Source: Tannerella sp. (lineage in GTDB: Bacteria; Bacteroidota; Bacteroidia; Bacteroidales; Tannerellaceae). Taken from it: a DNA stretch of 20,383 nucleotides. The translations under genes and the position numbers were made by a program. Within the stretch, counting starts at the first letter, position 1. Each line of letters begins with the position of its first letter. The stretch covers positions 1 through 20,383 of the forward strand of contig JAISYY010000131.1 of the NCBI GenBank assembly GCA_031269635.1, given 5' to 3'. Below the pieces are notes generated by a model. It had not been told where the DNA came from, did no database searches, and saw only the letters and a program-made list of their open reading frames with translations. Of the stretch, positions 1 to 7,121 are shown piece by piece.

Positions 1-1224
1 GGCGGAGATGAAATTGGCTTCGAACTGTGAGGGGGAGATGTAAAAACCGTTGGCGAGCATGTAGCGGAAGAAACGGGCGAAGCGTTGGAGGTCGCATTTT
101 TTGACGTCTTCAAACGTGTCGACTTTGCCGGGGACGGGGGGTGTGAAAAAGAGGGTGAACATGTTGCCGGCGTGGTTGACGGTGATGTTCTTGCCCGACA
201 GACGGTTTTTCAGTTTTTCGATGAAGGCGGCTGATTTGCCGTTCAGTTCCGTGTAAAAGTTATCTGACGAGAGTTGGGTTAGCGTTGCTATGCCGGCGGT
301 CATGGCGACGGGGTTGCCGGAGAGGGTTCCGGCTTGGTAGACCGGGCCGCCGGGGGCGAGCAGGGACATGATGTCCGAACGTCCGCCGAAAGCGGCGGCG
401 GGGAATCCTCCTCCTACGATTTTGCCGACCGTCGTAAGGTCGGGGGTGATGCCGAAGAGTTCCTGGGCGCCGCCCGGGGAGAGGCGGAATCCGGTTATGA
501 CTTCGTCGAAGATGAGCAGGGAGCCGTTTCGTGCGGTTATGTCGCGCAGGTGTTGCAGGAAACCGTCTTGGGGCAGGACGACGCCCATGTTGGCCGGTAC
601 CGGTTCGACGATTACGGCGGCGATGTCTTTTCCTTTTTCCCGGAACGTGCGGGTCACGGCGGCGTTGTCGTTAAAGGGGAGGCTGATTGTATATGCGACG
701 AAACCGGACGGGACGCCGGCTGATGATGAATTGCCAAGGCCGGCTACCCCCGACCCGGCCGAGACGAGCAGATGGTCGGCATGTCCGTGATAGCATCCGT
801 CGAACTTGACGATGAGGTTGCGGCCGGTATATCCGCGGGCAAGCCTTATGGCCGACATGACGGCTTCGGTGCCGGAATTGACGAAGCGCGTCTTTTCCAT
901 CGAAGGGATGTGGCGGTTGACTAACCGCGCCAGCGCTGTTTCCGGCAGCGACGGTATGCCGTAGCTTGTTCCTTTGGCGATGGCTTTCTTTACCGCCGCG
1001 TTTACCGGCGTTGCGCCGTGGCCCAGGATGAAGACGCCCCAGGAGAGGCAGAAATCCGTAAACCGGTTGCCGTCGACGTCGGTCAGGCGGCTACCTTTTG
1101 CGCGTTGTATGAATATGGGTTCTTCGCCGACGCTTTTCAGCGCCCTTACCGGACTGTTCACGCCGCCCGGAATGTAGCGTAACGCTTCGCGGAAAGCCGC
1201 GCGGGAATTGTTCCTGTTCATCAT
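1..1224 (-). CDS. hemL: Glutamate-1-semialdehyde 2,1-aminomutase, C-terminus cut by window edge
   Basis: PLP enzyme that turns glutamate-1-semialdehyde into 5-aminolevulinate, the second step of the C5 tetrapyrrole route. Translating the minus strand gives 408 uninterrupted codons that run off the window at position 1. Diagnostic stretches are the N-terminal YIPGGVNSPVRA, then VNSGTEAVMSA, CYHGHAD, LIFDEVITGFR and TVGKIVGGGFPAAAFGG, in which Lys268 is the Schiff-base lysine. Family members have about 425-430 residues, so only about 20 are missing. The ATG at 1222-1224 overlaps the hemA stop as ATGA; a second ATG follows directly at 1219-1221. Its coupling to hemA shows that 5-aminolevulinate is made from glutamyl-tRNA for the siroheme genes of this operon. 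Confidence 0.96.
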   Translation of the reverse strand, partial: MMNRNNSRAAFREALRYIPGGVNSPVRALKSVGEEPIFIQRAKGSRLTDVDGNRFTDFCLSWGVFILGHGATPVNAAVKKAIAKGTSYGIPSLPETALARLVNRHIPSMEKTRFVNSGTEAVMSAIRLARGYTGRNLIVKFDGCYHGHADHLLVSAGSGVAGLGNSSSAGVPSGFVAYTISLPFNDNAAVTRTFREKGKDIAAVIVEPVPANMGVVLPQDGFLQHLRDITARNGSLLIFDEVITGFRLSPGGAQELFGITPDLTTVGKIVGGGFPAAAFGGRSDIMSLLAPGGPVYQAGTLSGNPVAMTAGIATLTQLSSDNFYTELNGKSAAFIEKLKNRLSGKNITVNHAGNMFTLFFTPPVPGKVDTFEDVKKCDLQRFARFFRYMLANGFYISPSQFEANFISA

Positions 1225-2120
1225 AGAATTGTCAATTTATTCGTTGTGCGAAAAGACTGCCACTGGTAATATTTGGCGATCTCTTCGTTTATAATCTGTT
1301 CTGCCTTGTGAATCTCACTGTGCCGCAAAGATATGTTTTTTTTGGCAAAACGTTCGATATCTTCCAGGTTAAACAGTTTTATGCGAGGAAACGTCGCTAC
1401 TTCTTCGCTCACGTCGCGGGGGAAGGCGAGGTCGAAAATGAGCATGTCCTTATCTTCGGGGATATCTTCGGGATGGATGATCAGGTGCGGCGCCGACGTG
1501 GCGCAGACAAGCACATCGGCAAATTGCAGCAGGAGGCGTTTGTCGTCTAAGCTTATGGCCGTCCCGTTGTAGCGGGAAGCCAGTTCGTGGGCTTTCGCAA
1601 AGTGCCGGTTGGAGAGGAAAATGTTTGTAGCGCCACGGGAGACAAGGAATTTCACGATGTCCTCCGTCAGTTTGTTGACGCCTATGATGGCGATGATTTT
1701 TTTCTTCAGGTCGATGTTTTCCTGTTTCAGTATTTCTACCGTCACCTGGCTGTGGGATATGGCGCCTTCGGCGATCCGGGTTTCCGTCCGTACGCGCTTC
1801 CCGGCATGTATTGCCGTTTGGAACAGACGGTGTAAAGCGGGCGAGAGGCGGTACGTTTCACATGCCCGGAGGTAGGCCTGTTTCAGCTGCCCCTGTATTG
1901 CCCGTTCGCCTGCGAGCGACGATTCCAGGCCCGCGGCAACCCTGTAGAGGTGGCGCACCACCGCTTCCGGCGCGTCACCTTCTCCCCAATAGACTTCTAT
2001 CCGGTTGCAGGTGGACAGCAACACGTGCGCCAGTGTCCGGTCTACTTCAAACCCGTTCAGGAGCGACTCGCGCTCTTTCAGGTTATACTCCGTATGATTG
2101 ATCAGTTTGTACCGTATCAT
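1221..2120 (-). CDS. hemA: Glutamyl-tRNA reductase, short and divergent form
   Basis: Reduces glutamyl-tRNA(Glu) to glutamate-1-semialdehyde, the first committed step of the C5 pathway. The 299-residue product has the catalytic domain with nucleophile Cys38 in LLSTCNRIEVY, followed by the conserved GLESSLAGERAIQGQLKQAY and GKRVRTETRIAEGAISHS segments. The NADPH domain follows from about residue 140, but its usual GAGxMG motif reads GVNKLT (147-152). The protein stops soon after the linker helix (about 265-288), so the C-terminal dimerisation domain of the usual 400-plus-residue enzyme is absent. The frame is intact and the stop forms an ATGA overlap with hemL, so truncation looks inherited rather than a recent frameshift. 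The start overlaps the precorrin-2 dehydrogenase stop, also as ATGA. The family call is firm; full activity is less certain. Confidence 0.92.
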   Translation of the reverse strand: MIRYKLINHTEYNLKERESLLNGFEVDRTLAHVLLSTCNRIEVYWGEGDAPEAVVRHLYRVAAGLESSLAGERAIQGQLKQAYLRACETYRLSPALHRLFQTAIHAGKRVRTETRIAEGAISHSQVTVEILKQENIDLKKKIIAIIGVNKLTEDIVKFLVSRGATNIFLSNRHFAKAHELASRYNGTAISLDDKRLLLQFADVLVCATSAPHLIIHPEDIPEDKDMLIFDLAFPRDVSEEVATFPRIKLFNLEDIERFAKKNISLRHSEIHKAEQIINEEIAKYYQWQSFRTTNKLTIL

Positions 2121-2629
2121 GGCGTATGCGTATCGTAAGGGTCTTCCTGCAGGGACAGCGTCCCGTTTTGCGCCAAGCGGCGTATCCTGTCGCGGATGGC
2201 TATCGACCGGCGAACATTCCGGGCATTGGACGATACGGCAACCGTCACATTCCCTTCCTTATATATTGCCGGCGAGATGAAATCGCACAGGGCGGGATTA
2301 TCGCACACGCAGGCCAGCACGTTCAGCGTTTCGGCGTCGTTTTTTATACGGGCGTTCAACGCTTCGTTTTCGGTGCAGATATAGACCAGGAAGGCGCCTT
2401 CGAGATCCGTCCTTTCGTATTCCTTCTTCACGAGTTTGAAGGGCAAATCGCCGAAACCGTCATGAAATTCCGGTGAAATAACGGTGGCTTCGGCCGTAAA
2501 CCGGCTTAGCACGGAGGCTTTATGATAGCCTACTTTCCCGCCGCCTATTATCAGGATTTTTTTACCGGTTATGTTGACGGAGACGGGTAAAAAGTTTAAA
2601 TCTTCGCTGTGTTTCATATCGGTTTGCAT
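2117..2629 (-). CDS. sirC: Precorrin-2 dehydrogenase (SirC/CysG N-domain type)
   Basis: NAD-dependent oxidation of precorrin-2 to sirohydrochlorin, between the methyltransferase and iron insertion in siroheme synthesis. The 170-residue protein begins with a short leader, then the LPVSVNITGKKILIIGGGKVG Rossmann motif (about 14-34). Next comes VCDNPALCDFISPAI, with Asp110 at the place of the catalytic Asp of CysG, and the AVSSNARNVRRSIAIRDRI dimerisation segment. It lacks the extra C-terminal domain of Met8p and CysG, so chelatase activity is doubtful, and no separate ferrochelatase is in the window. The ATG at 2629 follows the cysH TAA directly; Met5 is an alternative start. The stop overlaps hemA by ATGA. 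Confidence 0.9.
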   Translation of the reverse strand: MQTDMKHSEDLNFLPVSVNITGKKILIIGGGKVGYHKASVLSRFTAEATVISPEFHDGFGDLPFKLVKKEYERTDLEGAFLVYICTENEALNARIKNDAETLNVLACVCDNPALCDFISPAIYKEGNVTVAVSSNARNVRRSIAIRDRIRRLAQNGTLSLQEDPYDTHTP

Positions 2630-3331
2630 TTATCGCCTGTGCAATCCACATTCCTTGTGTTCGGGGTTTTCCCACCACCAGCGCCCCGACCGGACGTCCT
2701 CGCCCGGCGCTACCGCCCGCGTACACGGGCAACAGCCTATGCTCGGGAACCCGCGGTCGTGGAGGACATTATACGGCACATGGTTGGTTTTGATATACTC
2801 CCATACGTCCTGTTCGCTGAAGTGAGCAAGCGGGTTTACCTTTATCAGGCTGTTCGCTTCGTCCCACTCGACGGTTTGTACGCCTGTCCGCGTAACGGAC
2901 TGCTCCTGCCGAAGCCCGCATATCCAGACGTCGATCGTGGACAGGGCGCGCGTCAGCGGCTCTATTTTACGTATGCGGCAACATTCCTTCCGCCGTTCGA
3001 CGCTTTCGTAAAAGGCGTTTATCCCGTTTGCCCGCACATATTCTTCGACCGGCCTGTTTTCCGGGAAATAGACTTCCATGCGGATGCCATAATTCATGTT
3101 CGTCTTATCGATCAGCGAGTAGGTTTCGGGGAAAAGGCGCCCTGTGTCGATGGTGAAGATGCGGGCGCGGCGGTTTATTTTCAGGATCATGTCGGTCAAC
3201 GCCTGGTCTTCGACTCCCAGGCTCGAAGCTAATGCGATACGGTCGCCGTATTCACGGAGGAAATAAGCCAGTATTTCGTCCGCCGGCTTCGCCGCGAATT
3301 GTTTATTCAGTTTGTCTGCCGTTGTTTTCAT
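2630..3331 (-). CDS. cysH: Assimilatory adenylyl-sulfate (APS) reductase, [4Fe-4S] type
   Basis: Reduces activated sulfate to sulfite in the cytoplasm. The 233-residue protein shows the PP-loop-like region ASSLGVEDQAL (35-45), the iron-sulfur ligand pattern Cys117-Cys118 (KECCRIRK) with Cys200 and Cys203 (GCCPC), and the C-terminal KECGLH motif with catalytic Cys228. The paired cysteines mark the APS-using branch. PAPS reductases of the E. coli type lack them. This fits the absence of an APS kinase (cysC) here and the unfused CysN. It lies downstream of the palindromic array and directly before precorrin-2 dehydrogenase. No TAnnTTTG box was found just upstream, so it is probably transcribed through the array from cysN. 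Confidence 0.95.
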   Translation of the reverse strand: MKTTADKLNKQFAAKPADEILAYFLREYGDRIALASSLGVEDQALTDMILKINRRARIFTIDTGRLFPETYSLIDKTNMNYGIRMEVYFPENRPVEEYVRANGINAFYESVERRKECCRIRKIEPLTRALSTIDVWICGLRQEQSVTRTGVQTVEWDEANSLIKVNPLAHFSEQDVWEYIKTNHVPYNVLHDRGFPSIGCCPCTRAVAPGEDVRSGRWWWENPEHKECGLHRR

Positions 3332-3937
3332 TTCTTTATTTTATAAGCTACGGTGTTTCTAAAAAACATTACTGTCATGATGACGAAAGAAGAAAGTGCC
3401 GCCGGGAAGGATTCCGCAACTGCGGAAAATGTCCCGCGCGTTCCGGGAAGGATTCCACAACTGCGGAAAATGTCCCGCGCGTTCCGGGAAGGATTCCGCA
3501 ACTGCGGAAAATGTCCCGCACACTCCGGGAAGGAATCCGCAACTGCGGAAAATGTCCCGCGCGCTCCGGGAAGCTTTCCGCAACTGCGGAAAACGATTTT
3601 GCTCCTCCAAACAAACTTTCCGCAACTGCGGAAAACGATTTTATACCCTCAAACAAGCTTTCCGCAGCTGCGGAAAACGATTTTGACCCCTCAAACACAT
3701 TTTCCGCAACTGCGGCAAGCATTTTAAGACACGCGGCGGGAAATCCGCAACTGCGGAAAACGATTTTATACCCCCAAACAAACTTTCCGCAACTGCGGAA
3801 AACGTCCCGCACATCCCAAAAAGGAATCCGCAGCCGCGGAAAGCGTCCCACAGACGCCGGGACGAACGCCGCCGCCGCGGAAAGCCTCCGGATCAATCCG
3901 TAGCGAAAGAAATATGTGCAACAGCAGTCAGGGTAAA
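3332..3937. other. cysN-cysH intergenic region holding the palindromic array
   Basis: This 606-bp gap is the longest in the gene train. Apart from the array (3412-3882) it holds about 80 bp next to cysH and about 55 bp next to cysN, with no clear promoter or terminator. Several overlapping frames on both strands are open across the array. That follows from a stop-free repeat with a period not divisible by three, and none of the translations resembles a protein family, so no gene is called. Confidence 0.75.
3412..3882. repeat. Tandem palindromic array, 12 units with 41-42 bp period
   Basis: Twelve copies of a 16-bp palindromic core, consensus TTCCGCAACTGCGGAA, start at 3412, 3453, 3494, 3535, 3576, 3618, 3660, 3702, 3743, 3785, 3826 and 3867. 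The step is always 41 or 42 bp. The copy at 3660-3675 (centre GC) is a perfect palindrome; the others have 7-bp arms around AC or similar, and the last is degenerate. Linkers are of two families: a 25-nt GC-rich one containing TCCCG...CGGGA (after units 1-4, decayed after 10 and 11), and a 26-nt one beginning AACGATTTT (after 5, 6, 7 and 9); the linker after 8 looks hybrid. The array sits between cysN and cysH inside the operon. Function unknown. Confidence 0.93.
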
Positions 3938-5227
3938 TCATATCGAATAAGTTTGCTCCTCCAGCGGTTCCACAATCATTCCCGCGCCGACGGTCTCAAA
4001 CGTCGCTTCGTTGATCAGCACGAGGCTGCCCGTTATCCGGTTTTCGGCGTACAGGTCGTATTTCAGGGGCTTGGATGTTTTTATCTGTATGTGCGCAATA
4101 TCGTTCATCCGGACGGTTTTGTCGTCCAGTATATTTTCCAGCGTATTGATATTGACTTTGAAGTAAACATTTTTGACGATCCCGAAAACCTCGTCCGTTG
4201 TATGCCGGATGATGTATTTAGCCCCGACGCTTACCGGGCGGTGATTCAGCCAGCACACCAGCAAGGAAATGTTGGCATCGTGGCGGGGGACGTTATCGCT
4301 CTTCACGATCATATCGCCCCGGCTGACGTCCACGTCATCGTTCAGGCGGATGGATACCGACTGGGGGGCGAACGCCTCATCCGGCGATTTGTCCCCCTCG
4401 TCGATGGCTTTCACCGTCGATTTCATAAACGAAGGCAGTATGGTCACCCGGTCGCCCACCCGGATACAGCCACCGGCCAGGCGCCCGGCATAAGCCCTGT
4501 AATCGTGAAACCGGTCATTCTGCGGCCGGATGACGTACTGCACCGGGAAACGCAGCGGCAGTTGGTCGATGCCCTCTTTCACGGGGAGACGTTCCAGCAA
4601 ATGCAGCAAAGTCTCCCCCCCGTACCAGGGCATCCGGGCGGAAGGGTTTACGACGTTATCGCCGTCGAGCGCCGAAATGGGGATGTAATGTACGTTTTTA
4701 AGTCCCAGTTTCCGGGCAATCCCGGTATATTCCGAACGGATCCGGTCGAAAACCTCTTCCGAGAAATCCGTCAGATCCATTTTGTTGACAGCCACGATCA
4801 CGTGGTCGAGCCGCAGGAGGGAAGCGACATACGAATGACGTTTCGTCTGCTCGATGATACCGTTGCGGGCATCGACGAGGATGATGGCGGCATCGGCCGT
4901 GGAAGCGCCCGTCACCATGTTGCGGGTATATTCAATGTGTCCCGGCGTGTCGGCGATGATGAATTTGCGTTTCGGCGTGGCGAAATAGCGGTAGGCCACG
5001 TCGATGGTGATTCCCTGTTCGCGTTCCGCCCGGAGGCCGTCGGTGAGCAGCGCCAGGTTCACCTCGTCGTTGCCCATCCGTTCGCTTGCCGCTTTCAGGG
5101 CTTCCATCTGGTCTTCAAAGATGGATTTGCTGTCGTACAGCAAGCGTCCTATCAAGGTGCTTTTCCCGTCGTCGACGCTGCCGGCGGTGGTAAAGCGCAG
5201 TAGTTCCATGTCTAAATATCCTTTCAT
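3938..5227 (-). CDS. cysN: Sulfate adenylyltransferase subunit 1 (GTPase subunit)
   Basis: GTPase subunit of ATP sulfurylase. GTP hydrolysis drives formation of APS from sulfate and ATP by CysD. The 429-residue protein has G1 GSVDDGKST (16-24), a switch I region around GITIDVAYRYF (72-82), G3 DTPGH (93-97), G4 NKMD (148-151), G5 SAL (185-187), then EF-Tu-like beta domains ending GMIVEPLEEQTYSI. There is no APS-kinase fusion at the C-terminus. The N-terminus is shorter than the roughly 475 residues usual for the family; Met1 or Met7 (preceded by AAAGGA) could be the start. It lies 11 bp after cysD and before the palindromic array. Confidence 0.96.
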   Translation of the reverse strand: MKGYLDMELLRFTTAGSVDDGKSTLIGRLLYDSKSIFEDQMEALKAASERMGNDEVNLALLTDGLRAEREQGITIDVAYRYFATPKRKFIIADTPGHIEYTRNMVTGASTADAAIILVDARNGIIEQTKRHSYVASLLRLDHVIVAVNKMDLTDFSEEVFDRIRSEYTGIARKLGLKNVHYIPISALDGDNVVNPSARMPWYGGETLLHLLERLPVKEGIDQLPLRFPVQYVIRPQNDRFHDYRAYAGRLAGGCIRVGDRVTILPSFMKSTVKAIDEGDKSPDEAFAPQSVSIRLNDDVDVSRGDMIVKSDNVPRHDANISLLVCWLNHRPVSVGAKYIIRHTTDEVFGIVKNVYFKVNINTLENILDDKTVRMNDIAHIQIKTSKPLKYDLYAENRITGSLVLINEATFETVGAGMIVEPLEEQTYSI

Positions 5228-5238
5228 ATCTGATTGAA

Positions 5239-6144
5239 TTAAAAATATCCTGCTTTCTTGCGGTCTTCCATCGACGCCTCCGAACGTTTATCGTCCGAGC
5301 GTCCGCCGCGTTCCGTGACCCTCGAGGCGGCGATTTCGCGAATGATGTCCTCAAGCGTATTCGCTTCCGATACGGTAACCCCCGTACAGGTAATGTCGCC
5401 GATCGTGCGGCAGCGGATGCGCCTGCGCACGACCCGTTCGCCGGCCTTCAACTGCATGAACGGGTAGTACGCCAGCCAAATGCCGTCGCGTTCGAAGACG
5501 TCGCGCTCGTGGGTATAGTAAAGGCTCGGCAACTCGATGTTTTCGAGCAGGATGTATTGCCAGACATCCATTTCCGTCCAGTTGCTCAGCGGAAAAACGC
5601 GGAAATGCTCCCCCAACTGTTTCCTGCCGTTGAACGTGTTCCACAGTTCGGGGCGCTGGTTTTTCGGATCCCACTGCCCGAACTCGTCGCGGTGAGAGAA
5701 AAACCGTTCCTTGGCGCGCGCCTTCTCCTCGTCCCGCCTGGCGCCGCCCAGCGCCGCATCAAACTTATACTTCTCGATCGCGTCGAGCAAGGTGACCGTC
5801 TGCAGCTTGTTGCGGCTGGCATTGACGCCCTTTTCCTCCACGGCGCGGCCCGTATCGATCGATTCCTGGACGGAGCCTACGATCAGCCGCACGCCAAGCC
5901 GCGCCACCAGGCCGTCCCTGTAGCGGATCGTCTCCTCAAAATTATGTCCCGTATCAATATGCAAAAAAGGGAACGGGATAGCGGCCGGATAAAACGCCTT
6001 GTAAGCGATGTGAGCCATTACAATCGAATCCTTCCCTCCCGAAAACAGCAGCACAGGCTTTTCAAACTGCGCCGCTACTTCACGCATGACGTACACCGAT
6101 TCCGATTCGAGTTCCTTCAAATGTTTCAATTTATTACTATTCAT
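5239..6144 (-). CDS. cysD: Sulfate adenylyltransferase subunit 2 (catalytic subunit)
   Basis: Catalytic ATP-pyrophosphatase-type subunit of ATP sulfurylase, pairing with CysN to make APS. The 301-residue protein has the PP-loop SGGKDS (35-40), FLHIDTGHNF, and the family ending in which Ser-Met-Glu precedes DRKKAGYF. The length is normal. Its ATG at 6142-6144 overlaps the hemB stop as ATGA, so sulfate activation and tetrapyrrole synthesis are translationally coupled. cysN follows after 11 bp. Confidence 0.97.
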   Translation of the reverse strand: MNSNKLKHLKELESESVYVMREVAAQFEKPVLLFSGGKDSIVMAHIAYKAFYPAAIPFPFLHIDTGHNFEETIRYRDGLVARLGVRLIVGSVQESIDTGRAVEEKGVNASRNKLQTVTLLDAIEKYKFDAALGGARRDEEKARAKERFFSHRDEFGQWDPKNQRPELWNTFNGRKQLGEHFRVFPLSNWTEMDVWQYILLENIELPSLYYTHERDVFERDGIWLAYYPFMQLKAGERVVRRRIRCRTIGDITCTGVTVSEANTLEDIIREIAASRVTERGGRSDDKRSEASMEDRKKAGYF

Positions 6145-7121
6145 GTTTTGTTTATTTTTAGCGTTTTCATAAAATCTTTGGCATAATACGATATGATATA
6201 ATCCGCCCCGGCACGCCGGATAGCGGTCAGGCTTTCGGCGAAGACCCGTTCTTCGTCGAAGAATCCCCTGGCGGCGCCGTTCTTCAGCATCGCATATTCG
6301 CCCGACACCTGATAGGCGACCAGCGGATAAGCCGGGAAACGCTCCGAGGCGCGGTATAAAATATCCAGGTAAGCCATTGCCGGCTTCACCATAATCCAGT
6401 CGGCGCCCTCTTCGATATCGGCGGCGATCTCCTCCAGTCCCTGGTCTTTCGTCCGGAAATCCATTTGATACGTTTTCCGGTCGCCGAAGGCAGGAGCCGA
6501 AGCGGCCGCATCGCGGAACGGGCCGTAAAAGGCCGACGCATATTTCGCCGAGTACGCCAGAATCTTTGTATCCAGCCCTCCATTCTCCAAGCGTTCCCTG
6601 ATCGCCTGCACCTGCCCGTCCATCATGGCCGAAGGCGCGACGAAATCCGCACCCGCGACCGCATGTTGGTACGCCATTTCAGCCAGCAGGGGCAACGTGG
6701 CGTCATTATCCACATCCCGCCCGCGAATCAGTCCGCAATGCCCGTGCGAGGTATATTCGCACAGGCAGACGTCGGTGAATACTACCACTTCGGGGAAGCG
6801 GTTCTTAATCGCCCTTACCGCCCGGCTTATGATATTACCGGCGCCGTATCCCACGCTGCCCCGTTCGTCCTTCTCCTTTTCGTCGATGACGCCAAAGAGC
6901 AGCACCTTGTTTATGCCCAGCGACAGGAGTTCTTCGACGTCAGCCGGCAACTCGTCCGTCGAGAAACGGCAGATGCCCGGCATGGACGGTATTTCCCGCC
7001 TGACGCCCGTCCCTTCCGTCACAAAATACGGATAAATAAAGTCCGCCGCCGCCGGCTGCCGCACATCGGCATACCGATCCCGAATCTCCTGCGTTTCCCT
7101 GTATTGTCTAAACCGTTTCAT
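6141..7121 (-). CDS. hemB: Porphobilinogen synthase (5-aminolevulinate dehydratase), Zn type
   Basis: Condenses two 5-aminolevulinate molecules to porphobilinogen. The 326-residue protein has the zinc-site motif DVCLCEYTSHGHCG with Cys119, Cys121 and Cys129, and active-site lysines Lys193 (YSAKYASAFYGPFRDA) and Lys246 (MVKPAMAYLDI). Cysteines in the metal site, rather than aspartates, point to the zinc-dependent class. Its start lies inside the last codons of the HemC/SUMT/HemD fusion gene (14-bp overlap), and its stop overlaps cysD. All expected features are present. Confidence 0.97.
   Translation of the reverse strand: MKRFRQYRETQEIRDRYADVRQPAAADFIYPYFVTEGTGVRREIPSMPGICRFSTDELPADVEELLSLGINKVLLFGVIDEKEKDERGSVGYGAGNIISRAVRAIKNRFPEVVVFTDVCLCEYTSHGHCGLIRGRDVDNDATLPLLAEMAYQHAVAGADFVAPSAMMDGQVQAIRERLENGGLDTKILAYSAKYASAFYGPFRDAAASAPAFGDRKTYQMDFRTKDQGLEEIAADIEEGADWIMVKPAMAYLDILYRASERFPAYPLVAYQVSGEYAMLKNGAARGFFDEERVFAESLTAIRRAGADYIISYYAKDFMKTLKINKT

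Noticed and set aside
3412..3882. CRISPR-like array with 16-bp repeats and 25-26 bp spacers
   Set aside because: The spacers are repeats of each other in two families, the core is a short palindrome, and no cas genes are present. It is a tandem repeat, not a CRISPR array.
3232..3941. Overlapping open frames on both strands across the repeat array, including one of 188 codons on the minus strand and one of 223 on the plus strand
   Set aside because: All follow from a stop-free repeat with a 41-42 bp period. Translations cycle through frames and match no family, with no promoter or ribosome site.
3914..5203. 429-codon plus-strand open frame opposite cysN
   Set aside because: It is the antisense frame of a clear cysN gene in GC-rich DNA; the translation has no recognisable domain.
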